NCBI GenBank assembly: GCA_036505215.1
Contig: DASXTW010000160.1
Location: forward strand, 18,504 to 82,503
Source: DASXTW01 sp036505215
Lineage (GTDB): Bacteria > Actinomycetota > UBA4738
Direction of reading: 5' to 3'
DNA length: 64,000 nucleotides
Positions 60,601-64,000 of this stretch are shown here, one piece after another; position 1 is the stretch's first letter; every line of letters starts with the position of its first letter. Below the pieces are notes generated by a model that was not told the DNA's origin, made no database searches, and worked only from the letters and a program-made list of their open reading frames with translations. The translations under genes were made by a program, and so were the position numbers.

Positions 60601-60827
60601 CCCACGATCTCGACCAGCGCGGTCAGGCCGGCCCGGGTCCCCGCCGCCCGGACCACGTCCCGGATGGCGCGAGCGGTTCGACCGCCCCGCCCGATGACCT
60701 TGCCGACGTCCTCGGGCGCCACCACGAGCCTGAGGACCACCGTCGCCTCGGTCCGCTCCTCGGTCACCTGAACCGCGTCGGGATCGTCGACCAGGTTCCG
60801 CGCGATGTACTCGAGGACGTCTTTCAC
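60597..60827 (-). CDS. khpA: KH-domain RNA-binding protein KhpA
   Basis: 76-residue single-KH protein (YlqC), partner of KhpB in other bacteria in RNA binding and cell-size control. GTG 60827 starts KDVLEYIARNLVDDPDAV; the GxxG loop is VIGRGGRTARAIR (about 43-55). Between rpsP and rimM as usual. Confidence 0.92.
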   Translation of the reverse strand: MKDVLEYIARNLVDDPDAVQVTEERTEATVVLRLVVAPEDVGKVIGRGGRTARAIRDVVRAAGTRAGLTALVEIVG

Positions 60828-60841
60828 CGGCGTTCGGAACT

Positions 60842-61153
60842 TCAGGCCGAGCCGGAGGATCCGGTGGAGCGCTTCGGCTGCTTCTTCGGAGGCTTCTTGG
60901 TCTCCTGGAATCGGTCCCACACGCCCTGGATGCGGAGCAGGTGGACGACCTGACCGGTGGGCTGGGCCCCCTGCGAGAGCCAGTACAGGGCTCGGTCCTG
61001 GTCGATCTCGATGACCGATGGATCTTCCAGGGGGTGGTACTTGCCGATGTTCTCGATGAACCGGCCGTCCCGCGGGCTGCGAGAATCGGCTACCACGACG
61101 CGGTAGAAGGGGCGCTTGGTCGCCCCCATCCGCATCAGCCTGATCTTCACCAT
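60842..61153 (-). CDS. rpsP: 30S ribosomal protein S16
   Basis: 103 residues with MVKIRLMRMGATKRPFYRVVV (in part; residues 1-21), RFIENIGKYHPL, and a short basic C-terminal tail (KKPPKKQPKRS). Full length. Follows ffh. Confidence 0.97.
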   Translation of the reverse strand: MVKIRLMRMGATKRPFYRVVVADSRSPRDGRFIENIGKYHPLEDPSVIEIDQDRALYWLSQGAQPTGQVVHLLRIQGVWDRFQETKKPPKKQPKRSTGSSGSA

Positions 61154-61215
61154 GTGCGCTGCTCCTCTCGGCCGTCGGAGGCGGGCCTCCGCTCGAGCAT
61201 CTTCACCGGCCCGGA

Positions 61216-62586
61216 TCAGATTCCCGGGAGATTCATGCCTGGGGGGAGCTTCGGCAGCCTCAGGCCTTTGGTGCCTTTGCCACCGAACCCGGCCATCCCC
61301 ATCATCGACTTCATCATCTTCCTGGCCTGGGCGAACTGCTTGAGCAGGGCGTTCACCTCGTGCGTGGTGGTGCCCGAACCCCGGGCGATCCGCAGTCGCC
61401 TGCTCCCGCTGATGATAGCGGGGTTGCGCCGCTCCTCCGCGGTCATGGAGCAGATGATCGCCTCCGTCCGGGCGAGCTCTCGTTCGTCCACCTGGAGATC
61501 CTTCAGTTGCTCCTTGCCGCCGGGGATGCCGGGCAGCATGGCAAGAAGGTCCTGCAGCGGCCCCAGCTTCCTGACCTGCCGCATCTGCTCCAGGAAGTCC
61601 TCCAGTGTGAACTGGGCCCGGGCCATCTTCTCCGCGGCCTCGGCCGCCTTCTCCTGGTCCATCTCCTTCTCGGCCTTCTCGATCAGCGTGAGCACGTCGC
61701 CCATACCGAGGATCCGAGAGGCCATCCGGTCCGGATAGAAGGGCTCCAGGTCACCCAGCTTCTCCCCGGTACCGGCGAAGAAGATGGGGCGTCCGGTCAC
61801 ATTGGTGATGGAGAGCGCGGCCCCGCCCCTGGAGTCACCGTCCATCTTGGTCAGGACGAAGCCGGTGACGTCCACCTCGCGCATGAACTCGCGGGCCTGG
61901 ACCACGGCGTCCTGGCCCGTCATCGAGTCGCAGGCCATGAGCACGTGGTGGGGCCGGATGGCGTCCTTGACCCGCCGGGCTTCCTTCATCATCTCGGGGT
62001 CCACGTGCAGACGACCGGCGGTGTCGACGACCACCACGTTGCGTCCCTCCCGGACGGCTTGCTTGAGGGCGCTCCTGGCCACCTTCTCCGGCCGGTTCCC
62101 GTCCGACACCACGGGGACATCGATCTCGCCTCCGAGGGTGAACAGCTGCTCGATGGCCGCCGGCCGTTGAAGGTCCGCGGCGACCAACAGCGGCTGGCGG
62201 CCCTTCTCCTTCTTGAGCCACAGAGCCAGCTTGGCGCAGGCGGTCGTCTTCCCCGATCCCTGGACGCCCGCCAACATCACCACGACAGGGTTGGCCCCCG
62301 GGAGGTTGAAGGAGCGGTGCTCCCCGCCCAGCGTCTGTGTGAGCTCGTCCCGCACCACCTTGATGACCTGCTGGGCGGGGGTGAGGCTTCGCATCACCTC
62401 GTCGGAAAGCGCCCGGGCGCGAACCCGGGTGAGGAACTCGTCCACCACCTCGAGCGCGGCGTCGGCCTCGAGGAGGGCCGTGCGGATGTCCGCGAGCGCA
62501 GCGTCCACCTGCTTGGGATGGAGCTTGCCTCGCGAGCGAAGCTTGCGGAAGACCGCGTTCAGGCGGTCGTTCAGTGCGTCAAACAT
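61216..62586 (-). CDS. ffh: Signal recognition particle protein Ffh
   Basis: SRP GTPase that targets membrane proteins. 456 residues: N domain, G domain with Walker A GVQGSGKTT at 107-115, DTAGRL and TKMDGDSRGGA, and an M domain (about 300-456) rich in Met near the C-terminus (MMKSMMGMAGF). ftsY is not in the window. It begins the long minus-strand chain; a possible -10 TAGCAT lies about 30 bases upstream of ATG 62586. Confidence 0.97.
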   Translation of the reverse strand: MFDALNDRLNAVFRKLRSRGKLHPKQVDAALADIRTALLEADAALEVVDEFLTRVRARALSDEVMRSLTPAQQVIKVVRDELTQTLGGEHRSFNLPGANPVVVMLAGVQGSGKTTACAKLALWLKKEKGRQPLLVAADLQRPAAIEQLFTLGGEIDVPVVSDGNRPEKVARSALKQAVREGRNVVVVDTAGRLHVDPEMMKEARRVKDAIRPHHVLMACDSMTGQDAVVQAREFMREVDVTGFVLTKMDGDSRGGAALSITNVTGRPIFFAGTGEKLGDLEPFYPDRMASRILGMGDVLTLIEKAEKEMDQEKAAEAAEKMARAQFTLEDFLEQMRQVRKLGPLQDLLAMLPGIPGGKEQLKDLQVDERELARTEAIICSMTAEERRNPAIISGSRRLRIARGSGTTTHEVNALLKQFAQARKMMKSMMGMAGFGGKGTKGLRLPKLPPGMNLPGI

Positions 62587-62642
62587 CTGATGTGCCGGGA
62601 TGGGCTACGCGTATGCTAGCCGCGAACAGCCATTGTACGACC

Positions 62643-62735
62643 GGGGGTCCAGGGGGGTAGCAGCAACGAGCGAAGCGAGGCAGCTGCGGACCCCCTGGCT
62701 CGCGAAGCGGTCCGCCGCGAGGCGGGTCGCTTCCG
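62643..62735 (+). repeat. Structured repeat, copy D
   Basis: Plus strand: GGGGGTCCAGGGGGG (62643-62657), then TAGCAGCAACGAGCGAAGCG and ending GGACCCCCTGG near 62698; second hairpin 62704-62733: GAAGCG, GT, CCGCC, GCGA, GGCGG, GT, CGCTTC. It lies in the divergent gap between ffh and the sensor kinase. Confidence 0.8.
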
Positions 62736-62761
62736 AGGAGACGAACGGCGGCGTAGGCCGG

Positions 62762-64000
62762 ATGGAACCGATGGAAACTGGCGCGAGCAGGGAGCTGGAC
62801 CGGGCCAGGCGCCTGGAGCGAGGCCTGATCCGGGTGCGATGGTTCGCCGTCGTCCTCGGGTTCTACCTGGTCTACGAGTCGAACTCCGGACCTCCTCCCT
62901 ACGCTTCCCAGACGGTCTTGCTCCTCGGGTACACCATCATCTCCGGCCTCGCGGTCGGGAACCTCCTGATCTGGATCGGGGTCAACAGGCCCAAGACGCT
63001 CCTGTCGCTGCAACGGCTGGGGTGGATGGCCTTCCTCATGGACGCGGTGGCCATCTTCTCCCTCGCGTGGACGTACAGCTACGACCCAAAGGGGTCAGTG
63101 TGGGTGGTCATCTACATCCTGCCCCTGGAAGGAGCTCTTCGGTACCAGCTCGAAGGGGCCCTGGTCACCGTGGCCATCACGTTGCTGAACGAAGTCGCAC
63201 GGGAGGCCTATCTGGCGGTTCGGTTTTCCCAGTACCCCTTCCTCACCGCCAACGTGGCCTTCCGCGTGGGCATCCAGGGCATCATCGCGAGCGTTGCCGG
63301 GTTCATGTCGCGCTCCCTGGCCAGGCAGGCGGAGCGGGCCACCCGAGAAGCTCACCAGGCCGAAGAGGCCGCCCGCAGGGAAGCTTCGGCCCGGCGAGAG
63401 CTGGCCGCGTTCAACACCGCCATCCTGACCGGGGTGGCCGCCGAGGACCTCGACACCTCGATCCGATTGATGGCGGGGGCCATCGGCCGCGACCTTCAGT
63501 ACGAGGCGTTCACGATCCTGCTCCGCGACGGCGACCAGCTGGTGGTCAAGGGGATGTACGGCATGCCCTTCTACGAGGAACGCATCCCCTGGGGCAGGGG
63601 CGTGACGGGGACCGTGGCCGCCACGGGCCGGCCGCTCATCGTCCCCGACGTGACCGAGCACGACAACTACATCCTTGTCGATGCCGAGATGCGCTCGGAG
63701 ATGGCCGCCCCCATGCGCATCGGCGAGGAGCTCATCGGGGTTCTCGACGTGGAAAGTCGCACCCCGAGCTCGTTCGACGAGGCCGCGCTGGGCGTGCTGA
63801 CCCGGCTGGCCGACCAGATCGCGCTCGTGGCCCACAGCAACAGGCTGCTGTCCCAGCAACGGGAAACCATGCGACGGCTCCAGGAGCTGGACCAGATGAA
63901 GTCGGACTTCATCGCGATCACCAGCCACGAGCTCCGGACGCCCATCACGGCCATCCGCGGGTTCGTGAACACACTCCAACGCAACCAGGACCGACTCAGC
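62762..64000 (+). CDS. GAF-domain sensor histidine kinase, partial
   Basis: Membrane sensor kinase running off the right end after 413 codons. N-terminal membrane region of about 5-6 helices (about 25-185), a short coiled coil, a GAF domain (about 215-355, with ILLRDGDQLVVKGMYGMP, GRGVTGTVAATGRPLIV, IGVLDVES), and the start of HisKA with FIAITSHELRTPITAIRGF (His near 389). Starts at ATG 62762 or 62771; no clear ribosome site. The catalytic ATPase domain lies outside the window. Signal and partner regulator unknown. Confidence 0.88.
   Translation, partial: MEPMETGASRELDRARRLERGLIRVRWFAVVLGFYLVYESNSGPPPYASQTVLLLGYTIISGLAVGNLLIWIGVNRPKTLLSLQRLGWMAFLMDAVAIFSLAWTYSYDPKGSVWVVIYILPLEGALRYQLEGALVTVAITLLNEVAREAYLAVRFSQYPFLTANVAFRVGIQGIIASVAGFMSRSLARQAERATREAHQAEEAARREASARRELAAFNTAILTGVAAEDLDTSIRLMAGAIGRDLQYEAFTILLRDGDQLVVKGMYGMPFYEERIPWGRGVTGTVAATGRPLIVPDVTEHDNYILVDAEMRSEMAAPMRIGEELIGVLDVESRTPSSFDEAALGVLTRLADQIALVAHSNRLLSQQRETMRRLQELDQMKSDFIAITSHELRTPITAIRGFVNTLQRNQDRLS

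Overview
The window is 64 kb of GC-rich chromosome from an actinobacterium, probably an uncultured lineage outside the well-studied genera. The evidence is the gene order (recA-recX, rimP-nusA-ylxR-infB, rpsB-tsf-pyrH-frr-cdsA-dxr, rnhB-DUF2469-yraN, rpsP-KH-rimM-trmD-rplS-lepB), the presence of DUF2469 (an actinobacterial family), frequent GTG starts, several probable leaderless promoters and mycobacterial-type LexA boxes. I cannot place it more precisely. No tRNA, rRNA, CRISPR array, insertion sequence or prophage was seen.

Almost everything lies on the minus strand and reads right to left as one long chain of housekeeping operons. From the right: ffh, rpsP, khpA, rimM, trmD, rplS, lepB, rnhB, DUF2469, yraN, comM, dprA, xerC and a WhiG/FliA sigma factor; an envelope group (M23 peptidase, PQQ-propeller protein, membrane protein); then rpsB, tsf, pyrH, frr, cdsA, dxr, rseP. 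Next come a two-component system, yjbQ, ispG and a Crp/Fnr regulator. After an orphan peptide-binding lipoprotein on the plus strand come proS, a decayed DUF222/HNH gene and the rimP-nusA-ylxR-infB-DUF503-rbfA-nrnA-truB transcription/translation operon. It continues with a cell-wall amidase, a DsrE-like gene, ribF, capA, rpsO, pnp, an M16 peptidase, dapB and a LmbE deacetylase. A plus-strand island (pduO, EthD, PPOX, Vgb-like) interrupts; then dapA, rnj, ftsK, the plus-strand ppa, and rodZ, pgsA, cinA, thpR, recA, recX, rny. A plus-strand sensor kinase runs off the right end, and rny runs off the left end.

Functionally the window joins RNA decay (RNase Y, RNase J, PNPase, NrnA), ribosome assembly and translation, DNA repair and uptake (RecA, RecX, DprA, ComM, XerC, FtsK), lysine/diaminopimelate synthesis (DapA, DapB), the MEP isoprenoid pathway (Dxr, IspG) and phospholipid synthesis (CdsA, PgsA).

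The most interesting signals lie outside the ordinary annotation. (1) A DsrE-like gene has an in-frame TGA exactly where the family has the first Cys of a CxxC motif, followed by a hairpin that fits the bacterial SECIS rules: a probable selenoprotein. (2) A bipartite structured repeat of about 100 bp occurs in four copies, two of which keep the same second hairpin through compensatory base changes. (3) Strong terminator hairpins sit directly in front of the ribosome sites of rny and rimP, which suggests attenuation or small RNAs. (4) A broken 13E12-type HNH gene keeps a perfect LexA box over its start codon.
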